Below are positions 50,785 to 60,433 of a stretch of 61,627 nucleotides of DNA, in pieces; the stretch's first letter is position 1; each line of letters opens with the position of its first letter. Where the stretch lies: positions 1 to 61,627 of IMG/VR virus record IMGVR_UViG_3300013119_000686; one strand, given 5' to 3'. The translations under genes and the position numbers were made by a program. Below the pieces are notes generated by a model. That model searched no databases, was not told the origin of the DNA, and saw only the letters and a list, made by a program, of their open reading frames with translations. This DNA comes from a virus.

Positions 50785-52436
50785 ATATCAACTTCTAGTA
50801 TAATATTTGGACAGCCCCATATTTTAACAACACCAACTTCTTCTGATACCTCTTTTTCAGACATGTTTCTTGTTGGATCTGCTTTTATTTTAAACCTATT
50901 GATTCGTGTCTTACCGTCAGTCCACCAAAATCGATTAATTGTCTTTTGACGTATTAAAAATCCAGACTTTAAATATGATTCACCAAGACCATGTCTTAGG
51001 TCCACATACGTCATAATTTTTTGATATCTGTCTTTTTTGGCCCTAGCCTTTACATGCTTTATCAGCTTGCTTAGGCCGCCCTGAATAACAACGTCTATTT
51101 TATTTGCAAATCTAGCAATTTCTATGTATCCTTTATATTTTTTATGAAAGGGTTTTCTAACAGATATGCATGCAACAATCTCTTTATTATAAACAAGCCC
51201 TAGCGCCCAGCTTGATTTTGTGTCACCGTCTATGTGATTTTCATTAAAAAACTTTTTTCTATCGCTATAGGCAACATCTATAATTTTGCATTTTCTTGCA
51301 GGAATCTTTATCTTCGTCATTCCTAACCTGTGACGTATCATTGATTTAACAATGCTTCTTTTTTCTTCCCACTCATCTTCAAAGACATGTATTAGCTTGA
51401 TGTTCTGCTCGAGTGATAATTCTGACTTTCTCTTATGATAGTTTTTATCCTTAAACTCTTCACTGTGGAAATAAAGACCGTTATACTCTATTCCTAATCT
51501 ACACTCTTTGACAAGAATGTCTATCTCATATGGTCTTATTGTCGATCTGTCACACATAATAGTTTCTTTGCCTAAACTCCTTATAAAGTCATTTATTTCT
51601 ATCTGATGCTTTGACCCGTGTGGATCACAGTCTTCACATCTATTGCTCATAGCCTGAATCAGGCTCTTAGTTTGTTGTTTGTGGCAGTTTCGACATTCAA
51701 ATATAAGATTTTTTATTTTATCGCGCTTATAGCTGTCAATTTTAGATATTAACTTTAGCTTGGGTGCATTAATGTTTAGTCTTTTAATAACTTCATCTTC
51801 TGAAAGCCTTTTTTTAGAATCTAGCACATCTCTTATCTTTTTGTTATTTAGTGTTTCTGCAACATTAAGGGACATTTCTAGCACTCTGTTATCTGTTTCT
51901 TTTGTAAGGCCTTTTGCCCATGGGATCAATTCACCTGATCTATACTTGTCGCTTAATTTTTTTGATAATTTTAAAAGACGATCATCTGTTTCTTTTGTAA
52001 GACCTTTTGACCATGATGCTATTTCACCTCTTTTGCTTTTTGCCTGTAGCGTTGATTTTATCTTTTTAGATCTTCTTAAGATTCTATCGTCTGTTTCTTT
52101 TGTAAGTCCTTTTGACCATCCTTCCTTTCCCTTTAGCGATAAAGACCGTTTATTTGAAATCTCTTTTGCTCGCTTTTCATCGTAGATTGAGTATATTGAT
52201 CCATTGTGACCTAGCTTAAACTTAGATGAGTATCCTACATTCCAGCTTTCAAATTTTAACTCTTCTTCACAGCCACAAGCACAAGTTAAATTTTTTGATG
52301 TTTTTAATATAACTTTATTATATGCATCTTGAGTTGACAAAAAATTGTGGAAGTCTACAACATGAGTATTAAAGTCATTTTTTCTTCCACACGTAAATGA
52401 GCATATGGGACATTTATATCTTTTTGACGTTTTCAT
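50781..52436 (-). CDS. Free-standing homing endonuclease, Vsr-like (EDxHD) family
   Basis: 551 residues on the minus strand. The ATG at 52436 puts the C2H2 finger (YKCPICSFTCGRKNDF-x-H) at the N-terminus; a GTG at 52484 is an alternative. A CACGCEEEL-to-GH element follows, then three tandem W-S/A-KGLTKETD-D/N-R-x-L repeats (DNA spacing 105 and 93 bases), then a CxxC-CxxC ribbon. From about residue 270 comes the nuclease (HQIEINDFI, YEIDILV, LGIEYNGLYFHSEEF, LIHVFEDEW), as in the Vsr-related homing endonuclease family typified by I-Bth0305I. It is the only antisense gene in the window and sits between sheath and tube genes. Confidence 0.85.
   Translation of the reverse strand: MKTSKRYKCPICSFTCGRKNDFNTHVVDFHNFLSTQDAYNKVILKTSKNLTCACGCEEELKFESWNVGYSSKFKLGHNGSIYSIYDEKRAKEISNKRSLSLKGKEGWSKGLTKETDDRILRRSKKIKSTLQAKSKRGEIASWSKGLTKETDDRLLKLSKKLSDKYRSGELIPWAKGLTKETDNRVLEMSLNVAETLNNKKIRDVLDSKKRLSEDEVIKRLNINAPKLKLISKIDSYKRDKIKNLIFECRNCHKQQTKSLIQAMSNRCEDCDPHGSKHQIEINDFIRSLGKETIMCDRSTIRPYEIDILVKECRLGIEYNGLYFHSEEFKDKNYHKRKSELSLEQNIKLIHVFEDEWEEKRSIVKSMIRHRLGMTKIKIPARKCKIIDVAYSDRKKFFNENHIDGDTKSSWALGLVYNKEIVACISVRKPFHKKYKGYIEIARFANKIDVVIQGGLSKLIKHVKARAKKDRYQKIMTYVDLRHGLGESYLKSGFLIRQKTINRFWWTDGKTRINRFKIKADPTRNMSEKEVSEEVGVVKIWGCPNIILEVDI
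51892..52121 (-). repeat. Three related repeats in the homing endonuclease gene
   Basis: The plus-strand signature TCTGTTTCTTTTGTAAG recurs at about 51892, 51985 and 52090, each followed by CCTTTTG-x-CCAT. It encodes KGLTKETD repeats with a period of 31-35 residues, each followed by a basic helix, so probably a modular DNA-binding array like other NUMOD-type repeats. Confidence 0.85.
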
Positions 52437-52554
52437 TCTTAGAACCCAGCTAAACCTTAAATTACCTCTTAAACTATATATCACTTCTTTAAAAGAATAA
52501 ACTTAGTGCGAACATATTTAGTAAGTAAGCAGCAGCTTTATAAAGGAGAATATT

Positions 52555-53046
52555 ATGGCTGAGACACTATCTGTTACAGACATGTTACCAAATAAATTCG
52601 AACCCAAAAGACAATTTAGGTGGCTGTTTGCCATAGAAGGAGTTGACGCCTTTCTCATGAAGACGTCAGCCAGACCTCAGATGGCTATTGCAATGAAAGA
52701 AATTCCTTTTATCAATGCCAAGAGATATCTTGCTGGAAGAATGACATTTAGCGAAATGTCAATTACACTTCATGATCCCATTGCACCATCAGGGGCTCAG
52801 CAGGTAATGGAGTGGGTTAGAACACATTATGAGTCTGTGTCTGGTCGAGCAGGATATGCTGATTTCTATAAGAGAGATATCCAGTTAAAGCTTCTTGATC
52901 CTATTGGAACAGTTGTGGAGCTGTGGGATGTTAAGGGTGCATTTATTACGAATGCAAACTTTAATACTCTGACATATGAAAATGACACAGAGCCGGTAGA
53001 GATTTCACTATCGCTTAGATTTGATAATGCTGTACTTCAATTCTGA
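52555..53046 (+). CDS. Tail tube protein (T4 gp19-like)
   Basis: 163 residues, the same size as T4 gp19. The pattern PKRQFRWLFAIEGVDAFLMK, then TSARPQ, MTFSEMSITLHDPIAPSGAQ, VMEWVRTHYE and NTLTYENDTEPVEISLSLRF is that of Myoviridae tube proteins. Stacked hexamers form the inner tail tube. AAAGGAG lies at ideal distance. It is separated from the sheath genes by the inserted endonuclease. The 200-base gap after it holds no gene I can support. Confidence 0.93.
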   Translation: MAETLSVTDMLPNKFEPKRQFRWLFAIEGVDAFLMKTSARPQMAIAMKEIPFINAKRYLAGRMTFSEMSITLHDPIAPSGAQQVMEWVRTHYESVSGRAGYADFYKRDIQLKLLDPIGTVVELWDVKGAFITNANFNTLTYENDTEPVEISLSLRFDNAVLQF

Positions 53047-53246
53047 TTTTACAATTCGATAGCACAACATTAGCTTATAGTCGCCTTCATAGTGGTTAAA
53101 GTAGATATTCATTTGAAATATGGACAGAGAAGACGCATCAGTTTCTGTAGAATTCGCCCATAGCGTTCTCTGATATTCGCGAGATCTTTTGATTTACGCA
53201 TACATATTATATGTCTAAAATTCTTATGTGTGCAAGGAGATAGCAA

Positions 53247-54080
53247 GTGTCAGACAATTCTGAATTTTTTCAAGATTCACATCCAGAGATTCAGACAAGA
53301 AATGTAATGCAGGAAGATTTTAATTGGGAGGTTCCGGTTGAAGCCGTCCCAGTCCCGTCAGAGGGAAAGGTATATTCTGTCAATTCAGCATTGCATGGAA
53401 GGTCTATTCTCGAGATAAAGGCAATGACAGCACAGGAGGAAGATATCCTTACGTCTCGTGCGTTAATCAGGCAAGGATCTGTAATATCGCATCTTATTAA
53501 ATCGTGCTTAATTGATAAGTCGGTTAATGTTGATGAATTGCTATTAGGGGATAAAAATGCTCTAATGGTTGCAATAAGGGTGACAGGTTATGGATCAAGA
53601 TATAGTGCTGATGTTAGCTGTAGATCGTGCGGCAAGGGAAGCAATCATGATTTTGATCTAGCATCACTTGAAATACGACGTCTTGAGATTGATCCAGTGG
53701 CGCCGGGAGAAAATCTTTTCCACTTTAGACTACCTGTAACAAAGAAGGATATTCATTTTAAATTCCTAACAGGAAAGGATGAGTCGGAGATATCTGTGAT
53801 GTCTGAGAGAATGAAAAAGATGACTGATAGCTCAACTGACAACATGATAACAACACGTTTAGCATACCAGATAATGTCAATCGATGGTATAACTGATAAA
53901 AATAAGATCGGAATGTTTGTTAAAAGCATGCCTGCACAGGATTCTAGAAAGCTAAGAACATACATTGATCAGAATGAACCTGGGATTGATATGAGGGTGC
54001 AGATGAACTGTCAGCATTGCGGGACGAACTCGCGGGTGTCACTTCCCCTTGGGTCAGAGTTTTTTTGGCCCACGGAGTGA
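53247..54080 (+). CDS. Baseplate/tail assembly protein (T4 gp26-like), possible chaperone
   Basis: 277 residues from a GTG with a strong AAGGAG. The pattern EIKAMTAQEEDILTSRALIR, GDKNALMVAIRVTGYGSRY and a CRSC and CQHC pair (about residues 125-128 and 252-255) matches the T4 gp26-type baseplate protein family. It lies between tube and tape-measure genes, the usual site of tail assembly chaperones. Its last codons contain a run of seven T, and a second frame continues there as a conserved-looking domain. A frameshifted longer product is therefore likely. Confidence 0.75.
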   Translation: MSDNSEFFQDSHPEIQTRNVMQEDFNWEVPVEAVPVPSEGKVYSVNSALHGRSILEIKAMTAQEEDILTSRALIRQGSVISHLIKSCLIDKSVNVDELLLGDKNALMVAIRVTGYGSRYSADVSCRSCGKGSNHDFDLASLEIRRLEIDPVAPGENLFHFRLPVTKKDIHFKFLTGKDESEISVMSERMKKMTDSSTDNMITTRLAYQIMSIDGITDKNKIGMFVKSMPAQDSRKLRTYIDQNEPGIDMRVQMNCQHCGTNSRVSLPLGSEFFWPTE

Positions 54081-54303
54081 GTGGAGAGAGGCGTTTCTAG
54101 AGGAGGCCTTTCTACTGCAGAGACATCTCGGAATGAGCTATTCTGACGTGAGATCTCTTCCGATTCCATATAGGCGATGGTTTATAGATCGACTTGTTGA
54201 AGATTTCAAGAAGAAGAAGAAGTTGTCTGAAAATAGATCAACATCAAGGAGTGTTAGCAGGGATGTTCCAATGGGAGAAATAGGTCCCAAACGTTTCGGT
54301 TGA
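54049..54303 (+). CDS. Downstream chaperone domain, probably reached by frameshift
   Basis: Up to 84 residues. The core REAFLEEAFLLQRHLGMSYS, then DVRSLPIPYRRWFIDRLVED, looks like a real helical domain, but the frame opens only at a TTG (54049) with no ribosome site, inside the preceding gene. The next ATG lies in the middle of the core. Entry from the upstream frame at T7 (54060-54066) by a +1 or -2 shift gives a smooth join (SEFF-GPRSEW). It ends 42 bases before the tape-measure start. Confidence 0.65.
   Translation: MGQSFFGPRSEWREAFLEEAFLLQRHLGMSYSDVRSLPIPYRRWFIDRLVEDFKKKKKLSENRSTSRSVSRDVPMGEIGPKRFG
54060..54066 (+). promoter_or_regulatory. Candidate programmed frameshift site (T7 run)
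   Basis: The zero frame reads GAG TTT TTT TGG CCC and stops at 54078-54080. The +1 frame reads TTT TTT GGC CCA and runs on to 54303. Seven identical bases at the overlap, with no start signal for the second frame, are the features of tail-chaperone frameshift sites. A -2 shift is known from phage Mu and -1 from lambda. Confidence 0.5.
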
Positions 54304-54345
54304 TATCTGCGTTCTGAATACTTATTACGTGTGGAGTACGTGTAG

Positions 54346-56637
54346 ATGGCTGACTTTGGCGATCAAAATAAAACAACAAGAGAGATAAATGTAACTCTTG
54401 GCCAGATAAATCAAAAGCTAAGCACGCAGTTAGAGTATCAGCTTTTAATTGCTGAGGCGACTGGAAATAGCGTCGACGATATTAGAGAGCAAGCCAGAGG
54501 GTTGGGTGCATCATTAGATCGTGCTGAAAGATCTTCGGGTAGGATTGGATCAACAGTTGATTCTCTAGCAGGTTCTGCTGGAAAGGTATTTGATGTCCTT
54601 GGTAAGCCTCTAGGTATCGCATCAGATGCCATAGATGCAGTTGATACGTTAACTCGATATCATAGTGAGCAATTTCTTAAGATTCTTGATGACTTCGGTG
54701 GTGGAATAGACTTTATCAACAATGCTACGACGCTAGAGTCACAACAGATGGTTGACACAACACAGAGAATCATATCGCAGTTTTATGACTTTTCTGATGA
54801 GGCTGTGAAGATTCAAGGGTCTAGTCTGTTCACAATATTTGAAAATTCAGAACAGATGATGGAGAGCTTCTATAAGGCCGTGGCTGATAGAGGGACAGAG
54901 GCATATGATCTGCTTCGAAGCTCAAATGAAAATATCGCCCTTGACATGGCATTGACTCAGAAAGAATTGGGCTTTAACCAGCAACAGCTTGAGACTCTTA
55001 TCGCTAGAGAAGTCGATCTAACTGGTGAGGCTACAGGGCAGATGCTACGTGAGGTTGTTGCATTTTCTAATGCCGTCGGAAAGGAAACAGGAATAGCATC
55101 TAAGAGAATAGCTGGAAATATTGAGCTTATAATTCGTGATACAGAGAGGTTTGGAAATGTATCAACGTCTGAGGCATCAAGAATCAGTGCAGCTCTCATC
55201 GAGGTCGGAATAAGATATGAGGATCTGTCAGGAGCCGTTGGCAAGTTCCAGAGCTATGAGGATGCTGCAACTGCTGTTGGAAACCTCACGTCTGTGTTTG
55301 GAATTCACATGGATGCCATGGAGATGATGGAGCTGGCAAACACTGATCAGGAACAGTTCCTAGTCAGGATGAGAGAGCAGCTTCTTGGAGCAGGAAAAGA
55401 CTGGGAGTCAATGACGATAGCTGAGAAGAATCTTCTCAAGACTCAGCTAGGGTTCCAGGACATCGGTGCAGTTGAAAGATTCCTTGATCCAAGCAATGTT
55501 GTAACGTCATTTGAGGATCTCCAGGCAGCAAGTGATCCTAGCTTAATAAAGGACAATCTTTCTGAGATGGTTGAAAGCATCAGACCGATGGACAATGCAT
55601 CGAGAATTTTGGAAAGATTTAATGATAACCTCTTGAACATTGCGTCGAAAGATATGGCAAAGGGTCTTGCAGATACAAGGCTTGAGCTAGCTCGTATAGT
55701 AGGTGTAAGCACTGGAGAGCTAGTGAATGCAGGCTCTGAAGCCCTAGAAGAATATATGAGCAAGCAAGGCGGTCAATATGTATCTGAAACCGGTGAGCTT
55801 ATAGAGGAAAGATTGGCTGGGCTAACAGCAGCAGAGCTTGAGACAAGCTTAGATCATATTAAAAACCTAGCTGAGGCAGGTGAAGCAGCTGCAGCTGATG
55901 TTGAAAGAGCCAGGATAGACAGCATCATGGGCACCTCAGGTGCATTACAAAGGCTCCAGGGTGAGATAGGTGAGCTAGATGAGGAGAAGAGATCTCAATT
56001 TGATGACACGCTGAGGTATATTGAAGAAAGAACAAGAGAGGGGGTAAATGTTCAAGGGTCTGCAATTAGAGATGCAGCAATAACTCTTGCAGCACACGGT
56101 AGAGACGCACTTGATGATCTAATCTCTAGGTCTGATGACATTACATCATTTACAGAAGAACAGTTAGGAATTCTTGAAAGCTCTGATGCTGGAAGAAGAG
56201 CAAGGGCTATAAGAAGTCAGGCAGATTTCGCATCAGAGATGCTTGACATTTGGATCAGTGATCAGGTCAGGTTTGACCAGCTGAATGAGTCTGCGATAAA
56301 TGATATGATGGAGAAGACTGGGTTGACAAGAGAGGAAATATCATCAGCACTCGCTGGGCCTGATAGCGCTGAGACTGTTGTTGCAAGCTCTGTCGGCAGA
56401 AGAACACAGGCTCTTCTTGGAGCCGGTGAAGAGGCCGTGGATGTGGGTGAGTCTGAAATGCCCACACAGGGAACAACAGAGGTGATATCTAGAACAGCTG
56501 AGGCAGTTACGTCTGCAATGTCCGGGAGGCCAATAAATATCACTGTTGAGTTAGATTCTCGTATTTTGGCCGATGCAATAATACAAAACCCAGTTGGAAC
56601 TGACAATATTACAATTGTTACATCGCAGATATCATGA
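54346..56637 (+). CDS. Candidate tape measure protein
   Basis: 763 residues, almost entirely helical with Ala/Glu/Ser-rich heptads. It has a hydrophobic patch near residues 75-110 (SLAGSAGKVFDVLGKPLGIA) and a beta-like C-terminus (GRPINITVELDSRILADAII) typical of the ends of tape measure proteins. It follows the tube and chaperone pair directly, as tape-measure genes do. It is longer than T4 gp29 (590), suggesting a somewhat longer tail if residues scale with length. GGAG precedes the ATG. Confidence 0.75.
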   Translation: MADFGDQNKTTREINVTLGQINQKLSTQLEYQLLIAEATGNSVDDIREQARGLGASLDRAERSSGRIGSTVDSLAGSAGKVFDVLGKPLGIASDAIDAVDTLTRYHSEQFLKILDDFGGGIDFINNATTLESQQMVDTTQRIISQFYDFSDEAVKIQGSSLFTIFENSEQMMESFYKAVADRGTEAYDLLRSSNENIALDMALTQKELGFNQQQLETLIAREVDLTGEATGQMLREVVAFSNAVGKETGIASKRIAGNIELIIRDTERFGNVSTSEASRISAALIEVGIRYEDLSGAVGKFQSYEDAATAVGNLTSVFGIHMDAMEMMELANTDQEQFLVRMREQLLGAGKDWESMTIAEKNLLKTQLGFQDIGAVERFLDPSNVVTSFEDLQAASDPSLIKDNLSEMVESIRPMDNASRILERFNDNLLNIASKDMAKGLADTRLELARIVGVSTGELVNAGSEALEEYMSKQGGQYVSETGELIEERLAGLTAAELETSLDHIKNLAEAGEAAAADVERARIDSIMGTSGALQRLQGEIGELDEEKRSQFDDTLRYIEERTREGVNVQGSAIRDAAITLAAHGRDALDDLISRSDDITSFTEEQLGILESSDAGRRARAIRSQADFASEMLDIWISDQVRFDQLNESAINDMMEKTGLTREEISSALAGPDSAETVVASSVGRRTQALLGAGEEAVDVGESEMPTQGTTEVISRTAEAVTSAMSGRPINITVELDSRILADAIIQNPVGTDNITIVTSQIS

Positions 56638-56849
56638 CACTACTAGATAAGATTAAAAAAAATATGTTTTATGAGGATGCCTTGAGCGAGCTATCTGAAG
56701 ATGATAGGGCAAAAGTAGAGTCTGATGTCGAGTATTTTGTTATAAAGCTTCAAGAAATAAATGATAAGATCGGATCAGTTCTTTTAAGTGAGGAAAAAAG
56801 AGAAAAGTTTTTTGATGAGTTAAATGAAATGCTCTCGAAGGAGAAGTAG
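56634..56849 (+). CDS. Small coiled-coil protein after tape measure
   Basis: 71 residues, charged and helical (for example EYFVIKLQEINDKIGSVLLS). Its ATG overlaps the tape-measure stop (ATCATGAC), and its stop lies one base before the next GTG. No homologue is recognised. It is perhaps a baseplate hub assembly factor, by position only. Confidence 0.6.
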   Translation: MTLLDKIKKNMFYEDALSELSEDDRAKVESDVEYFVIKLQEINDKIGSVLLSEEKREKFFDELNEMLSKEK

Positions 56850-56850
56850 G

Positions 56851-59800
56851 GTGTCAAGAAAAACTTTAAAAGACTTTCTATCACAACAGGGCTCAGCAGA
56901 GACGTCTATATCATATACCATATCAGATAATGATGGAAACGGTTCAGTCGGTATCGGGGATGACTTAGGAGCTGATCCTGGAACACAGAAAGAGCTTCTG
57001 GACCTTGTCGATGAGACAAACGGTCTTCTGGGTGATTATCTAAGATTTATAGTCGATTTGTCAAGACCGCCTGTGTCATATAAGGTAAAAGGTGGAAATG
57101 TAGAGGCCGTGTCATCTAATAGGGGAGACGTAATTGTACCTGCAGATGATCAAGGAGTCGAGAACACATTTACTAGAAACGGGACAACTCTGGGTGCAGA
57201 GATGGAGAGATATTCAAATAGCGGTCAATTTGACGAGACATCAAATACACTATCTAGCTTAATTGATAAAACAGGTGCCTCGTCAGATTCACATGAAATG
57301 CTATCATCAATATCTGGAAAGGATGCAGATAAGACTGGGCTGACATTTCCAACACATCAACAGGATATATCAGGCATTGAGGATTCTGTCAGTCAGATTG
57401 TTGGAAAGAGAAATAGATTTAGCTCAAATCATGCAAATCAAAAGGCCTTTTCACCACCGCCAACAGCTACAAGTGATCTTGATGCCGGATCAGATGACCT
57501 CGGAACAACAACAGCACAAAGATCATTTGGAGAGTATGATAAGGAATCTACACGGGTAATAAACGATAATCTAAAAAATGTCGGCTTGTCTCTCCTGTTA
57601 AAGTCTGCAGGATGGGATGATTCGACGATACCGGGTGAAAGTCAGAGCCCAGGTAACATAGGTGAAGATTATTTTCTTAATGATAGAAACGATGATGTCT
57701 CTGATGGTGTTAGGGGTGTTGACCTTTCTCTGCTTAGATCGATGAATGCAAAAGGCGGACCGGAAATTTCTGAGGGAGAGCTTGAAGGTTACTCATATAG
57801 ACACGGTAGGGGCAGCTTTATATCACATGACAGTAGTAATAGTCGATCATATGGGTCAACATATACAGATTCCTCTATGTTTGACTCACGAGGGTCAAGA
57901 AAGATAGTCAAGGCTCAGGCAGCAGCAGCAATAGTTGCATTGCTAGAGGCATCAAAGATGCTAATGTCAATTATTGGTGAGAGTATATCAGACAATCTTG
58001 CGATGTATCCTGGACCGTATATGTCTGGAAAAGGTCCAAACCTTGCGTTAAATTCAAGATTTGAGCTACTTAAGCGTCTTGTAATAGTTCCAACTGACTA
58101 TCCTTATGATAAATGTGTTAATAGAGGAATTAGAGTTCTATTTACAGATGATAAAAGTCCGACATCTGACGGCGTGTTAGCATCTGACAAGTCAACAGTT
58201 GTCAAGCATCAGCATATTCAGGAGGCACCAGGCTTCTGGCTATCTATCGCAAGATCTGTTCTAAGGGCAGCAAATGAGATAGGTGATATTGGAGATGATG
58301 ATTCATCTGTTACATCAAGCTTATTTATGACTCTGGGTCGCAATAAGATTATTGGTTTCTTAAACGTCGCAGCGACAATTGGAAACATTAGCTTTAAGAT
58401 GACAGGTGGAAATTTAGAATTTGATTCAATTAATGACAGTGTTAACCCATGGAATGTTGATGAGCTTGAGGATGGTCCTGCAACAAGGGTATCTAAAAGT
58501 AGAAGCAACGATGGAAACACATCGATGTCACTAGCATGGAGAGGAAATTCAATTCCTTCTGCATATCTTGTTCCAGCTAATATAATCAATACTGCACTTG
58601 AAATGGGAACAATGTCAGACGGTACAAATCCTCTAAAGGGGATATTAGGGACATCTATTGCTACGAAAGCATATATTGATGAAAATATGGTAGGCGGGGA
58701 TTCTAGAATACCTGGAGCAGTGATTGAGAGGCTGGAGAACATGCTCGATTCAGAGTATGTTCCGTTTTATTTTCATGATTTAAGAACAAATGAAATAGTT
58801 GCATTTCATGCATTTGTCGAGACGCTGACAGATCGATACAGCCCGGGATATTCTGGAGATTCAAGCGGCTATGGTAGAATGGATGCTGTTAAGTCATATA
58901 GTGGAACTAGACGAACTGTGTCAACAACATTCTATGTTATCTCAACATCGAAAGAAGATTTTGATGAGATGTGGTGGAAAATAAATAAGCTAACAACATT
59001 AGTTTATCCAAAGTGGACACAGGGTGACAAGGTGTCTGTTGATGATAGTACGTTTATTCAGCCGTTTTCTCAAGTTCTTGGTGCATCTCCGATTATTCGA
59101 ATGAGAGTTGGTGATGTTATAAAGGGAAACTATTCAAAGTTTAATCTGGCAAGAATATTTGGAATTGGAGATACAGGCATAAGCCCAAAGGTTACAGGCG
59201 ATGGATTGTCAAGTATTAGTTCGACAGTTAATAGTGTAAACGATTCTGTTGCAAACATGTCTAAGTCAATGATAAAGGTGTTTTACTCTTTATTTGGTTC
59301 GCCGTTAGCATTATCATTAGGAAATCTTAGCTTGTCAAACATTGGTGGCGGTGCAGGTGTCGCAGCAAAGACATTTACATCTCAATTTTTAATCAATGGC
59401 TTTGCAAATCCTCTTGGGTTAGAGCTAATTCTTGATAGGATGAAAGACCCAGATAATCCAAAGAATTCAACATGGTCAGATACGTTGTCTGAGAAAATTT
59501 CTGAAACAGCATCAAAGATAGGAATTTCTGATCGCGGATGGTCAACAAAGGGATATAGGAAGTCTGAGATACACTATCTCAAGGCGTCACATAATGATGG
59601 ATACATAGTAGAGGATGATTCTGCTATTCGATTTAGAATAACGAGACCAATAAAGGTGTGGATTGATGGTCAGACGTCTGGTTCACCATCTTCGAAATCA
59701 AATAATAAGCTAGCAGGAACAAGAACAGTATCTTCACAGATACCCATAGGAAAAAATGGAGACAGCAGAACATTTTCTGGTCCATCGTCAAGCACAACAC

Positions 59801-60426
59801 GAACGAAGACAATTTACAGTGTTGTTATAATTGACTCAGGCGTAGACTTGAACATGATAGGAAAGAGACTGGCCGTTACCCATGCAGACATTATGCCAAA
59901 TCCATCGTACCTATTCAATTCAGCTGTTCTTTCGACTATAGGTTTAGGAGCACTCACAGCTCAGGCAGCCGCCGATGCTCTTGTAAAAGAGGCATCTTTA
60001 GCCCTTGGATTGCCTGCTGACATGATTAACATTTCACAAACATCTGCAGCCAGCTTTATGAATGAAAAAAATAATCCGATAGTTAAGTCATTTAACTCAT
60101 CCAAGGGCCGTGGGCTTGCAGGTGCAATTACATCATTAGACTTTAACTGGATGGAGTTTCCATGGGAGATTGACTGGAATGCCAGGGCTCCCATGGCGTG
60201 CAAGGTTACATTATCGCTTGATGTGATTCACGATCTACCTCCCGGTCTTGACCATGCTGGCTTCAACAGGGCTCCTATTTACAATGTTGGGGGTGCGATG
60301 GAGCACATAGCAGGAGATGTGTATGATGATGGAGGCGCATCGTCTCGACTTGAATATACAGGTGAAGGAAAAAAGGGAGCACTAGTTAGGGCAGCGGGAC
60401 GTGCAATCAAGTCAGCAAAGGATTAA
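56851..60426 (+). CDS. Large baseplate protein with tube-cap-like region
   Basis: 1191 residues from the GTG at 56851, chosen because AAGGAG stands 7 bases upstream and the product then begins MSRKTLKDFLSQQG. The first 350 residues are polar and probably extended. The segment near 645-735 (YFHDLRTNEIVAFHAFVETL, then YGRMDAVKSYSGTRR and MWWKINKLTTLVYP) and the C-terminus (FNWMEFPWEIDWNARAPMA, then DLPPGLDHAGFNRAPIYNVG) resemble baseplate and tube-cap proteins of T4-like and jumbo phages. It lies between the tape measure and a gp53-like LysM protein, consistent with a baseplate role. Confidence 0.7.
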   Translation: MSRKTLKDFLSQQGSAETSISYTISDNDGNGSVGIGDDLGADPGTQKELLDLVDETNGLLGDYLRFIVDLSRPPVSYKVKGGNVEAVSSNRGDVIVPADDQGVENTFTRNGTTLGAEMERYSNSGQFDETSNTLSSLIDKTGASSDSHEMLSSISGKDADKTGLTFPTHQQDISGIEDSVSQIVGKRNRFSSNHANQKAFSPPPTATSDLDAGSDDLGTTTAQRSFGEYDKESTRVINDNLKNVGLSLLLKSAGWDDSTIPGESQSPGNIGEDYFLNDRNDDVSDGVRGVDLSLLRSMNAKGGPEISEGELEGYSYRHGRGSFISHDSSNSRSYGSTYTDSSMFDSRGSRKIVKAQAAAAIVALLEASKMLMSIIGESISDNLAMYPGPYMSGKGPNLALNSRFELLKRLVIVPTDYPYDKCVNRGIRVLFTDDKSPTSDGVLASDKSTVVKHQHIQEAPGFWLSIARSVLRAANEIGDIGDDDSSVTSSLFMTLGRNKIIGFLNVAATIGNISFKMTGGNLEFDSINDSVNPWNVDELEDGPATRVSKSRSNDGNTSMSLAWRGNSIPSAYLVPANIINTALEMGTMSDGTNPLKGILGTSIATKAYIDENMVGGDSRIPGAVIERLENMLDSEYVPFYFHDLRTNEIVAFHAFVETLTDRYSPGYSGDSSGYGRMDAVKSYSGTRRTVSTTFYVISTSKEDFDEMWWKINKLTTLVYPKWTQGDKVSVDDSTFIQPFSQVLGASPIIRMRVGDVIKGNYSKFNLARIFGIGDTGISPKVTGDGLSSISSTVNSVNDSVANMSKSMIKVFYSLFGSPLALSLGNLSLSNIGGGAGVAAKTFTSQFLINGFANPLGLELILDRMKDPDNPKNSTWSDTLSEKISETASKIGISDRGWSTKGYRKSEIHYLKASHNDGYIVEDDSAIRFRITRPIKVWIDGQTSGSPSSKSNNKLAGTRTVSSQIPIGKNGDSRTFSGPSSSTTRTKTIYSVVIIDSGVDLNMIGKRLAVTHADIMPNPSYLFNSAVLSTIGLGALTAQAAADALVKEASLALGLPADMINISQTSAASFMNEKNNPIVKSFNSSKGRGLAGAITSLDFNWMEFPWEIDWNARAPMACKVTLSLDVIHDLPPGLDHAGFNRAPIYNVGGAMEHIAGDVYDDGGASSRLEYTGEGKKGALVRAAGRAIKSAKD

Positions 60427-60433
60427 TAGATAA

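Noticed and set aside
58218-58742. Antisense frame of 174 codons in the baseplate gene
   Set aside because: No ribosome site, and it lies wholly inside a clear coding gene.
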